From the NCBI GenBank assembly GCA_005116965.1, contig SWDG01000007.1, forward strand, positions 70,320 through 134,319: a stretch of 64,000 nt of DNA. The letters are read 5' to 3'. Both the position numbers and the translations under genes were made by a program. Positions 24,340 to 32,720 of this stretch are shown in pieces. How positions within the stretch are numbered: position 1 is the stretch's first letter; each line of letters begins with the position of its first letter. The notes below the pieces were generated by a model. The model worked only from the letters and a program-made list of their open reading frames with translations. It was not told where the DNA came from and did no database searches. Origin of the DNA: Nitrospira sp. (GTDB lineage: Bacteria > Nitrospirota > Nitrospiria > Nitrospirales > Nitrospiraceae).

Positions 24340-25836
24340 CTACCCGCCCAGCGAAGCGCCAGGAGGAATGATCGTCACCGAAGGACCGACAAAATTGGCG
24401 AACATGAGAGTCGCTGAGACGACCCAGTCCGTGAAGGGTTGCGGGTAAATGCCGATCACCAACGTTCCAGCTAACCCGACATAGATCACCGTCTTCATCG
24501 GACCAGAAATCGCGATCGGAGAAGGATCGATCGGCTCATTGATATACATCTGTTTCACAACGATGAGGTAATAGTACATCGAGATGACGATATTGATCAA
24601 ACCGACCACGATCAACGTATAGAGACCTTCTTTGATGGCTGCCACGAAAATGTAGAGCTTGCCGATAAACCCGGCGAGAGGTGGCACCCCGGCGAGAGAC
24701 AGGAGAAATAGCAACATCGCAAACGCCAGAAACGGCGACCGTCTACTGAGGCCTCGGTAATCCTCAATCTCATCTGTTCCAATAGCCTGGCTCACCGCGA
24801 TCACGACGGCGAAGGCCCCGATATTCGCAAACAGGTAGGCGAGAAGATAAAACAAAATGGCATCGTTTCCCATTTTGGTGCCTGCTGCAAGGCCGATCAA
24901 TACATTCCCGACCTGGGCAATACCCGAATACGCCAGCAGTCGCTTAATGTTGCGTTGCGCAATTGCCACAATATTGGCATAGGTCATCGAGAGGATGGAC
25001 ACAGCTACTAAGAGAACCACCCATATCGGCTTAAATGTTCCCAAGGCGACCAGGAAAATGCGGAGCAAGATCGCAAACGCTGCGGCCTTTGGAGCAATCG
25101 ACAAAAATGTTGTTACAGGAGTCGGAGCTCCATGGTAGGTATCAGGAATCCACGAGTGGAATGGGACGGCACCGACCTTAAATCCAAGGGCAGCAAAGAT
25201 CAGCAGAAACCCAATGATTAAGCCTGGCGTTGGCTGGGCAGATGCCATGTCCGAAAACACAAGCTTGCCGGTTTCACCGTAGACAAGGCTGATCCCGTAG
25301 GCAAGTAAGCCGGCGGCAAGGACGCCCAGGATAAAAAACTTGAGCCCTCCTTCGTTCGAAGCCAAATCATCACGTAGATACGAGACCAGAACGTAGAACC
25401 CAAGTGTTGCAAACTCCAGGCTGACGAAGACGGACAGCAGATCATTGGCGGACACCATGAACATCATGCCCAGTGCCGACATGACGACGAGGCAATAATA
25501 TTCCCCCCGAAAAAGCGTGAAGCGATTGACGTACTCGATCGATGCCAGGATGACGAGTATCGTGGCTCCGAGAATAACGATTTTGAAAAAGATCGCCATG
25601 CGATCCAGCACGAACATGTTGCCAAAAAGCGTGCCGGAAACATGATTCATGTCAAACCATGCCAAACAGCCAAGCGTAACGACAAGACCTGCGACACTGA
25701 GATAGGCCAGTCGCTCTTTCGGTACACGCGGAAGGGAAAAATCAACGATGAGGACCACACAGAGCCAGCAGGTTAAAAAGATCTCCGGCAATAACAGCAA
25801 AAGATCGGAGAAGGCCAAATTCAGCGAGAACGTCAT
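24340..25836 (-). CDS. nuoN: NADH-quinone oxidoreductase (complex I) subunit N
   Basis: 498 aa, about 14 membrane helices. Antiporter-like proton-pumping subunit next to the NuoA/J/K module. Channel residues are present: the TM5-region Glu (LLSVFVSLEFATLGFYVLVS), the TM7 Lys (ALGFKVGAVPFHSWIPDTYH) and the second Lys (SIAPKAAAFAILLRI). Last gene of the operon; its start overlaps the nuoM2 stop by 4 bp. About 110 bp without a gene follow before the CHASE3 kinase. Confidence 0.95.
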   Translation of the reverse strand: MTFSLNLAFSDLLLLLPEIFLTCWLCVVLIVDFSLPRVPKERLAYLSVAGLVVTLGCLAWFDMNHVSGTLFGNMFVLDRMAIFFKIVILGATILVILASIEYVNRFTLFRGEYYCLVVMSALGMMFMVSANDLLSVFVSLEFATLGFYVLVSYLRDDLASNEGGLKFFILGVLAAGLLAYGISLVYGETGKLVFSDMASAQPTPGLIIGFLLIFAALGFKVGAVPFHSWIPDTYHGAPTPVTTFLSIAPKAAAFAILLRIFLVALGTFKPIWVVLLVAVSILSMTYANIVAIAQRNIKRLLAYSGIAQVGNVLIGLAAGTKMGNDAILFYLLAYLFANIGAFAVVIAVSQAIGTDEIEDYRGLSRRSPFLAFAMLLFLLSLAGVPPLAGFIGKLYIFVAAIKEGLYTLIVVGLINIVISMYYYLIVVKQMYINEPIDPSPIAISGPMKTVIYVGLAGTLVIGIYPQPFTDWVVSATLMFANFVGPSVTIIPPGASLGG

Positions 25837-27542
25837 TCGCCTTCTCCTCGCGAGACCTGAGACGGAAGCGGTAGGAGCTTGCTGGCCACGACCGGAACCG
25901 TGGAAGTCGTTCCTGGGATTATCACCTCACTCCGGACCCCTGACCCTTCATGGGTTTGGGCAACTGGAACCACGCGCATAATCCTCGCCACTAACGGATC
26001 GACTCCGGACCGAACGACATCATACAAATGCATCGGGAAAATTCCGAACCCAATACTGATCGAGATCATGATCAACAAAGGGAGACGATCGACCGCGGAG
26101 ATTGCATCGTGCGCATGACTGTACTTTTGGTTCATCGGACCGTAGAAAAGACCTCGCATCATTTTGAACAGGTAGGCCAAGGTCAACACAATCCCCAGCA
26201 TGGCCACGATGACTTGGAGGGGGTACTTATCCCAACTTCCGACAATGATCATGATTTCTGCAATAAAGTTGACCGTGCCCGGCATCCCGATTGATGCCAT
26301 ACAGCCGATGACAAAACACACCGAGATGAACGGCATCTTGTTGGACAGACCACCTAACGACGGGATATCCCTCGTATGCGTTTGGTCATAGACCCAGCCG
26401 GCCATCGCGAAGAGCATGCCCGTCGCCATCGCATGGGCGAACATATAAATCACGGCCCCACTCAAGCTGATGTAATTCAACGCTGCCATGCCTAAAAATA
26501 CATAGCCCATGTGACTGGAACTGGAATAGCCGATCACGTATTTGGTGTCTTTGGCGTAAAACGCAACGAAGCCGCCATACACAATGCTGAACATGCACAG
26601 GACAGCGGCGATCGGCATCAGTTCTCTGGTCGTTTCAGGGAGAATTTCGAAGGCCACCCGAATAATGGAAAAGTGCCCGAGCTTCATCAAGACACCCGCA
26701 TGAAGCATGCTGGTTGCGGCCGGTGCCGCCGCATGGCCCACCGGGGACCAGGAGTGTAACGGCCATAGCGGAGCGATCGACGCAAAACCGAAGAACACCA
26801 ACACCCAGATGATCTTGTCCAAGGTCGTACCAAGCACCGGGATATTCATGAGATTAGCCTGTTCACGGAGTACCAGAATGTCGAAGGTGTTCAGGCCAGA
26901 GTATTTGTAGATGAGTAAGATACCCATCAGCGCGGCAACGGCAAACGCCGACAAGAAGAGCACCAGTTTCATTGCCGCATATTCTTTACTGTTCGAGCCA
27001 AAGTTGAGAATAAACCCGACTGAGTCACGCAACTTCAGACCTTCAGAATCGGTCATCTCCAAATACTTCTTCGTGTGGCTGCCCCACATCCCCAACAATA
27101 AATACATTGGAATGACGGACATCTCGTAGAAGAAATAGAGGAAGAACAGGTCGAGAGACATGAACACACCGATCGTGGCCGCAGCCAAGATCAGAAGCCA
27201 GATGTAAAACTCTTTCGCGCGGTCCTTGATATGCCACGACACGAAGATGCCGGCAAACAGCAAAATCGATGAGGCCAGCACGAGAGGCGTGCCAATCCCA
27301 TCCACCCCAAGGTGCAGTGAAATACCGAGCTGTTTCGACCATTCATATTTCTGGACGAACTGGAACCCACCTTTCACCGGATCATACGCATAAAAGAGAT
27401 AGAGCGACGCAAGCAGCGACACAAACGCCGCACTCGCCGCGACGCTTCGAACGAGCAGGGGTTGGCGATTGGAAATAAAAATCAATGCCAGGGCGCCTGC
27501 GAACGGCGCAAAGAGGATATAGAGCAGTGCGTATTCTCCCAT
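25833..27542 (-). CDS. nuoM: Complex I subunit M, second copy (NuoM2)
   Basis: 569 aa, ~50 longer than the M subunit encoded just upstream. It keeps the TM5 Glu (E140, LFFLYFFYEMSVIPMYLLLG) and the TM8 Lys (AGVLMKLGHFSIIRV). At the position of the TM7 channel Lys it has Ile256: GFASIAPLWPLHSW against GFAFKAPVFPFHTW in NuoM1. WLPD is changed to WSPV. An insertion of roughly 30 residues follows TM5 (TKKYLEMTDSEGLKLRDSVG). Two tandem M subunits define the '2M' complex I reported for Nitrospira and some other lineages, proposed to pump extra protons. It overlaps nuoN by 4 bp and lies 8 bp after nuoM1. Confidence 0.93.
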   Translation of the reverse strand: MGEYALLYILFAPFAGALALIFISNRQPLLVRSVAASAAFVSLLASLYLFYAYDPVKGGFQFVQKYEWSKQLGISLHLGVDGIGTPLVLASSILLFAGIFVSWHIKDRAKEFYIWLLILAAATIGVFMSLDLFFLYFFYEMSVIPMYLLLGMWGSHTKKYLEMTDSEGLKLRDSVGFILNFGSNSKEYAAMKLVLFLSAFAVAALMGILLIYKYSGLNTFDILVLREQANLMNIPVLGTTLDKIIWVLVFFGFASIAPLWPLHSWSPVGHAAAPAATSMLHAGVLMKLGHFSIIRVAFEILPETTRELMPIAAVLCMFSIVYGGFVAFYAKDTKYVIGYSSSSHMGYVFLGMAALNYISLSGAVIYMFAHAMATGMLFAMAGWVYDQTHTRDIPSLGGLSNKMPFISVCFVIGCMASIGMPGTVNFIAEIMIIVGSWDKYPLQVIVAMLGIVLTLAYLFKMMRGLFYGPMNQKYSHAHDAISAVDRLPLLIMISISIGFGIFPMHLYDVVRSGVDPLVARIMRVVPVAQTHEGSGVRSEVIIPGTTSTVPVVASKLLPLPSQVSRGEGE

Positions 27543-27550
27543 CTCGTGAC

Positions 27551-29110
27551 CTAATACCCTCTTCCAGTTCGGTTGTCTTGCAGTGACACTTTCGTCTCCT
27601 GTTGGACTCGATCAACAAGCGCTTGGATCGATCCATTCATGATTCGCAGGAACGGTGACGGATACAGCCCGATCCAAAGAATCATGACGGACAGTGACAC
27701 CGCAATGATCTTCTCTCGCGGTTGCAGATCGTTCATCGTCACCTTCACCGCAGCACCCAACGGACCGAACATCGACCGTTCGTAGTACCACAGAAAATAG
27801 GCGGCCCCAAAAATCACCCCCAGAACGGCGACAGCACCGAACCACCATTTGGCCTTGAACGCCCCCAAAAGGATGAGAAACTCGCCGACAAAGCCGTTGG
27901 TGCCGGGAAGTCCGATCGACGCCAGTCCGATAATGAGAAAGAAGGTCGCCAACAGAGGCACTTGCTTCGCCATCCCGCCGAACGCCGACAAATCTGTCGT
28001 CTGCTGCCGAGAGTAGAGAAACCCGGCGATAAAAAAGAGCCCCGCCGTGCTGAAGCCAAGATTGATCATCGTAAGCAAGCTGCCTTGCAGACCTTGATAA
28101 TTCAAGGCAAACAACCCGACGACAACAAAGCCAAGATGACTGACGCTGCTGTAGGCCAGCAAGCGTCGAAAATCGGCTTGGACCAAAGCCATCCACGCGC
28201 CATAAAGAATCGCGCAGAGCCCAAGCCCGACCACAACCATGACGACCGTCTCGCTTTTCGACGCATCCGGGAGCAGCGGAATGCTGAAGCGGATGAAACC
28301 GAACGTGCCCAGTTTCAAACCCGCCAAAACCACAGCCATCCCAATCGGCCCCTCCAACAGCGCATCGGGCAGCCATGTGTGAAAGGGAAACACGGGCGCT
28401 TTGAACGCAAAGCCCAGGAACATCAGCCAAAAGATGACGAGTTGCTGAGAGACCGGAATCGGCACCCGCAGGAGGTCGAGCAGATCAAACGAATAAGCCT
28501 GCTCCGTGTGATGCAGCAACGCCCACTGATGATAATTGATATCCAGTAACGCGATGCCTACCAGCATGAAGACACTGCCCAAGAGCGTATACAGGACGAA
28601 CTTCAGCGCGGCATAGTGACGCTCGGCCCCTCCCCCCCACAGTTTGATCAGGAAGTAGCTGGGAATCAGCATGAGCTCCCAGAACACGAAGAACAGAATC
28701 AAATCCAACGACACGAACACGCCCATCGTCGTCGTCTCGAGCGCTAACAGGCACATCATGTACAGCTTGACTTGATGTCGGATCGTATCCCACGAGTACA
28801 CCACCACCAGAACCGTCAGAAAAGCCGTGAGCCCCACGAACAATACGCTGATTCCATCGACTGCCAGGTGATAGCTAATGCCTAAGGCCGGAATCCATTG
28901 AACACGTTCCGTAAACTGCATGGCAGCCGATTCCGGAACGAAACGCAGCAGGACAAATACAGAGAGCGCAAGCTCAACCAGCGCAATCGTGAGGGCTGAG
29001 GTCCTGACCATGTCCTCTTCGTCGAACAGCCAGAGCACAACCGCCCCGGCAACTGGGAGGAAGAGAATACAGGACAGAATCGGAAATCCGGCTGTGAGTT
29101 CTTCGAGCAT
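27551..29110 (-). CDS. nuoM: Complex I subunit M, first copy (NuoM1)
   Basis: 519 aa, ~14 membrane helices. A canonical NuoM: TM5 Glu145 (DLILFFVFWELMLIPSYFLI), TM7 Lys237 (GFAFKAPVFPFHTWLPDALL) and TM8 Lys (VVLAGLKLGTFGFIRF), all expected for proton translocation. It begins 30 bp after nuoL and ends 8 bp before the second M. In a 2M complex it would sit between NuoN or the second M and NuoL; which M neighbours which is not readable from gene order. The length is close to E. coli NuoM. Confidence 0.95.
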   Translation of the reverse strand: MLEELTAGFPILSCILFLPVAGAVVLWLFDEEDMVRTSALTIALVELALSVFVLLRFVPESAAMQFTERVQWIPALGISYHLAVDGISVLFVGLTAFLTVLVVVYSWDTIRHQVKLYMMCLLALETTTMGVFVSLDLILFFVFWELMLIPSYFLIKLWGGGAERHYAALKFVLYTLLGSVFMLVGIALLDINYHQWALLHHTEQAYSFDLLDLLRVPIPVSQQLVIFWLMFLGFAFKAPVFPFHTWLPDALLEGPIGMAVVLAGLKLGTFGFIRFSIPLLPDASKSETVVMVVVGLGLCAILYGAWMALVQADFRRLLAYSSVSHLGFVVVGLFALNYQGLQGSLLTMINLGFSTAGLFFIAGFLYSRQQTTDLSAFGGMAKQVPLLATFFLIIGLASIGLPGTNGFVGEFLILLGAFKAKWWFGAVAVLGVIFGAAYFLWYYERSMFGPLGAAVKVTMNDLQPREKIIAVSLSVMILWIGLYPSPFLRIMNGSIQALVDRVQQETKVSLQDNRTGRGY

Positions 29111-29140
29111 GAAAGACCGTCTAACTAATCCGGTTAACGC

Positions 29141-31117
29141 CTACATCTGAGCAAATAGTTGAACAATAAGAACTAAAAGGAACAGCCCTGCAACGATGAT
29201 GGCGGCATAATGATGGACCATTCCACTCTGGATCTTCCGCCCCTCACGAGCCGCGAGGTGATTGCCATAACCGATCACGTTGAGCCCGGCATACACGATG
29301 TGCTTCTCGATCCATGTGGAGCCAGAGGCACCCCAATCCGTCAGCCGTCCTACCCCGCGTACGATACCGTCTATGATGGTACGATCGAACCAGTCAAGCA
29401 GTGCGCCCAGACGCTTGAGCGGCTCAACAAAAAGAAGGTCGTAGAGTTCATCCACGTAGTACTTGTTCAATAAGACCCGATAGGCTCCTGAAAATCTCTC
29501 CGCCCATCCTTCCGCAGTCATCGGACTCACGGTATACAGGAAATGTGCGAGTCCCCAGCCGAGCAACGCAATGACGATCGCGATGCACATCAGCAGAATC
29601 ACCATGCCGGTACCGGCCTCATGTTCAGCCCCACCCCCGACGACCGGTCCCAAAAATCCATGCAGCCAGCCATGCTCTGGTGGAAACCCCAAGATCAATC
29701 CACCCACGATTGAGAGGAAGGCAAGGACCAGTAAGGGAGCGACCATGACCATCGGAGATTCGTGCACATGCTCGGCCGTATGAGCATCCATCCGAGACGC
29801 ACCATAGAACGTCAGATAGGTCAGGCGGAACATATAAAAAGACGTCATCAGGGCTCCGACGGCTGCCATGCTATACAGGAGATAGTGATGATGGATGAAG
29901 GCATGGGCCATAATTTCGTCTTTGCTCCAGAATCCCGCTAGAGGAGGAAGCCCGGCGATCGCAATGGTGCCGATCAGAAACAGACGATGGGTCCATGGAA
30001 TTCGGTTGCTCAGCCCGCCCATCTTCCGGATATCTTGCTCCCCCGATAAAGCATGGATCACCGACCCTGCCGACAAGAACAACAACGCTTTGAAGAAGGC
30101 ATGGGTCATGACATGAAACACCGAGGCCGTATAGGCACCGATCCCACAACCCAGGAACATGTATCCAAGCTGGCTGACGGTCGAATAGGCTAAGACGCGC
30201 TTGATGTCGGTCTGGACGAGTCCGATGGTGGCCGCAAACAACGCGGTGCCTCCCCCGACAAACGCGACCATCGACATCGCGAAGGGCGAGAGATCGAAGA
30301 TGGCATGATTACGGACGATCATGTAGACACCGGCTGTCACCATCGTCGCCGCATGGATCAACGCGCTCACTGGCGTCGGGCCTTCCATTGCATCGGGCAA
30401 CCATGTGTGAAGGGGAAGCTGCGCGGACTTCCCAATCGCACCTACGAGAAGACAGAGGGCAATGGCGGTGGCCATGTCCGGAGACAGTTGCCCAACCTGG
30501 GCAAAGACCTTTGTGTAGTCGAGGGTCTTAAAGTTGATAAAGACAAGAAATATGGCCACAAGAAATCCCGCGTCGCCGATCCGGTTGACCACGAACGCCT
30601 TGGAGGCTGCTTTGGCGGCGGAAACCTTGTCATAGTAGTAACCGATCAACAGATAGGAACAGAGCCCGACACCTTCCCAACCGATAAAAAGCACGACATA
30701 GTTGTTCCCCATGACAAGAAGCAGCATGGAGACCATGAAGAGATTCATGTAGGTGAAGAAGCGTGTAAATCCAGCTTCTCCATGCATATAGCCGACGGAA
30801 TAGACGTGAATAAGGAACCCCACACCGGTGACAACCAGCAACCAAGCGCAGGTCAAGGGATCCACCAGGTAGGCTAAATTGATCGCGAGATCACCCCCGA
30901 AGATCCACTGATAGACAATGACTTCATGGGAAACCCCTGTCCGCATGACGTCGGTGAAGACGCCGACCGTACAGAGAAACGAGAGACCGACCGACCCCCA
31001 CGCCAATCGATGGGCCAGGTCGTGAGAATAGCGGGATCCCAGCAGTCCGTTCACCAGAACCGCGAGCAGCGGAAACACAGGAATCAATTTAATGAGAAGA
31101 TCGGTCAAATCGGACAC
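29141..31117 (-). CDS. nuoL: Complex I subunit L
   Basis: 658 aa with a GTG start. Distal proton-pumping subunit with channel Lys (VGAIGKSAQLPLHTWLPDAM) and typical NuoL motifs (LFIGWEGVGLCSYLLIGYYY, KAFVVNRIGDAGF, SVSQ-like STVSQLGYMFLGCG, THAFFKALLFLSAGSVIHAL). The C-terminal part includes the amphipathic lateral helix region and a final membrane helix (HHYAAIIVAGLFLLVLIVQL). It is ~45 residues longer than E. coli NuoL. An extended lateral helix is expected if it must span an extra M subunit, but I cannot place the insertion exactly. 137 bp without a gene separate it from nuoK. Confidence 0.95.
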   Translation of the reverse strand: MSDLTDLLIKLIPVFPLLAVLVNGLLGSRYSHDLAHRLAWGSVGLSFLCTVGVFTDVMRTGVSHEVIVYQWIFGGDLAINLAYLVDPLTCAWLLVVTGVGFLIHVYSVGYMHGEAGFTRFFTYMNLFMVSMLLLVMGNNYVVLFIGWEGVGLCSYLLIGYYYDKVSAAKAASKAFVVNRIGDAGFLVAIFLVFINFKTLDYTKVFAQVGQLSPDMATAIALCLLVGAIGKSAQLPLHTWLPDAMEGPTPVSALIHAATMVTAGVYMIVRNHAIFDLSPFAMSMVAFVGGGTALFAATIGLVQTDIKRVLAYSTVSQLGYMFLGCGIGAYTASVFHVMTHAFFKALLFLSAGSVIHALSGEQDIRKMGGLSNRIPWTHRLFLIGTIAIAGLPPLAGFWSKDEIMAHAFIHHHYLLYSMAAVGALMTSFYMFRLTYLTFYGASRMDAHTAEHVHESPMVMVAPLLVLAFLSIVGGLILGFPPEHGWLHGFLGPVVGGGAEHEAGTGMVILLMCIAIVIALLGWGLAHFLYTVSPMTAEGWAERFSGAYRVLLNKYYVDELYDLLFVEPLKRLGALLDWFDRTIIDGIVRGVGRLTDWGASGSTWIEKHIVYAGLNVIGYGNHLAAREGRKIQSGMVHHYAAIIVAGLFLLVLIVQLFAQM

Positions 31118-31254
31118 AGTCTCGTGCCATTCCGAGGATGTTCACCTAGCCAACTATTGCTCACGGAGCCGGATCCTAAAGCGTACGCTTGGAAGTACGT
31201 TGAGGGCTACAAGCTACCGACTGCGCTGTTGGAGGTAATTATCCACACATCCTG

Positions 31255-31557
31255 CTACCACTTTAATAGGTTCATTTCATCCACATTCGTGGAAATCTTG
31301 CCTCTGAACACAACGATGATGATGGCCAACCCGACGGCCGCTTCGCCCGCCGCAATCGCAATGATGAACAGGGCCACAAGTTGCCCTGCCATCGATTCCA
31401 AGTAATGTGAAAAGGCGACCAGATTGATATTGGCCGCATTCATCATGATTTCAACTGACAGCAACACAATGATGAAGTTCCGTCTGACAAGTACACCCAT
31501 GAGCCCTATGATAAATAGGACGGCACTGACGGCTGTATAAGCAGACAGCGGGATCAT
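31255..31557 (-). CDS. nuoK: Complex I subunit K
   Basis: 100 aa with three membrane helices. The two conserved membrane glutamates are visible: RNFIIVLLSVEIMMNAANIN (TM2 Glu) and LFIIAIAAGEAAVGLAIIIV (TM3 Glu). NuoK links the quinone-site energy to the antiporter arm. Its start overlaps nuoJ by 4 bp (ATGA). Length and motifs are standard. Confidence 0.96.
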   Translation of the reverse strand: MIPLSAYTAVSAVLFIIGLMGVLVRRNFIIVLLSVEIMMNAANINLVAFSHYLESMAGQLVALFIIAIAAGEAAVGLAIIIVVFRGKISTNVDEMNLLKW

Positions 31558-32081
31558 GATCGCTCTCTCTCCGTATCGAGCCGTTTCGGCGTCTTGGCCA
31601 GGACAATCGCACCAATGACAGCTCCAAGCAGAAAGATGCCGACGATCTCAAACTGCAAAAGATGGTCGCTGAACATCTTAATACACACGGCGTAGGTATC
31701 CCCGTCTTGCAGCACGGCAGCGGCCGGCGTATCCCCCTTCGCCCCATCAAATGGAGACCGCAGGAGGTTGTATAGAACGTAGCTGGCCCCCAAGACAGCA
31801 GGCCCCAGAACATACAACGCCGATTGGTGGAAATATCGTTCGTCCGTTTTGAGATTCATCAACATCAATACAAAGAGATACAGCACCAGAATAGCTCCGA
31901 CATAGACGATGACTTGCACGGCCCAAAGAAACTCCGCGTTCAGGAGGATGAACAGGCCGGAGACGTGCATGAGCAACACAAGCAAGGAGAGCGCACAGTG
32001 AACCGGGTGCCGTAAGGTCACCGTCAAAACTCCGGCGGCAATACTGATCAATGCGAAATAAGTGAAAAACACTCCCACCAT
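31554..32081 (-). CDS. nuoJ: Complex I subunit J
   Basis: 175 aa with five predicted membrane helices (VGVFFTYFALISIAAGVLTV, HCALSLLVLLMHVSGLFILL, AVQVIVYVGAILVLYLFVLM, LYVLGPAVLGASYVLYNLL, FEIVGIFLLGAVIGAIVLAK). The NuoJ signature VQVIVYVGAILVLYLFVLML is intact. Membrane subunit at the root of the proton-pumping arm. It overlaps nuoK by 4 bp and follows nuoI by 9 bp. Confidence 0.95.
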   Translation of the reverse strand: MVGVFFTYFALISIAAGVLTVTLRHPVHCALSLLVLLMHVSGLFILLNAEFLWAVQVIVYVGAILVLYLFVLMLMNLKTDERYFHQSALYVLGPAVLGASYVLYNLLRSPFDGAKGDTPAAAVLQDGDTYAVCIKMFSDHLLQFEIVGIFLLGAVIGAIVLAKTPKRLDTERERS

Positions 32082-32090
32082 GGGTTCGGC

Positions 32091-32678
32091 TCAACTCAGA
32101 TGTTTCGGAGGTGGTTGGGTCGACTTCTGTACCGACTGCGGGAAATAGTAGCGGTACTCGCGGCTCTGCTCGACATTTTTCTCTTGGTTGTGCGCATACA
32201 AATATTTCTTTCCATCATCAAGGTGGCGTTCGCCAATGTCGTACAACCGTTTTTTGTCGAACAGCAGACTTCGTTTGTCGTGGGTGGAATATTCGTACAT
32301 CTTGGTCATCGCCAGCGCATTGACTGGACAAGCCTCAACACAATAGCCGCAGAAAACGCATTTCGTGATATCGATATAGAATTCGCTGGCATAGCGCTGA
32401 AGTGGACGGGTCGTATCCTCGGCACTAATCACCTTGATGCAATGCGATGGACAGGCGACCTCACACAGATCGCAGCCGACGCACCGCTCGTGCCCATCGT
32501 CGTATCGAAGCAAGCCAAGCGCACCGCGATGCGCATCCGGAATCGTGCGCTGTTCCCGTGGATACTGAAACGTCATCGGTCGATGAAGCATGTGCCGAAA
32601 CGTGACTTTCATCGCATCCCAAATCTCATAGAAGAGCGCGGCCTGAAGGATTTTTTTGGTCAGGGCTACGACACTCAT
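32091..32678 (-). CDS. nuoI: Complex I subunit I (2x[4Fe-4S] protein)
   Basis: 195 aa from the ATG with GAGGAG 6 nt upstream (MSVVALTKKILQAAL); the ORF extends nine codons further without a ribosome site. Two classical 4Fe-4S motifs carry clusters N6a and N6b: CVGCDLCEVACPSHCI and CVFCGYCVEACPVNAL. N-terminal amphipathic helices (ALFYEIWDAMKVTFRHMLHR) anchor it to the membrane. It directly follows nuoG; in most operons nuoH would lie between them, and here there is no room for it. The C-terminal tail (NVEQSREYRYYFPQSVQ) is longer than in E. coli. Confidence 0.95.
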   Translation of the reverse strand: MSVVALTKKILQAALFYEIWDAMKVTFRHMLHRPMTFQYPREQRTIPDAHRGALGLLRYDDGHERCVGCDLCEVACPSHCIKVISAEDTTRPLQRYASEFYIDITKCVFCGYCVEACPVNALAMTKMYEYSTHDKRSLLFDKKRLYDIGERHLDDGKKYLYAHNQEKNVEQSREYRYYFPQSVQKSTQPPPKHLS

Positions 32679-32720
32679 CGTAAACTCCTCGTCACGAACG
32701 GGCAACCGATAGACATCCGC

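Noticed and set aside
27722-28549. 275-codon plus-strand ORF antisense to nuoM1
   Set aside because: Highly charged low-complexity product opposite a well-conserved membrane protein; a shadow frame.
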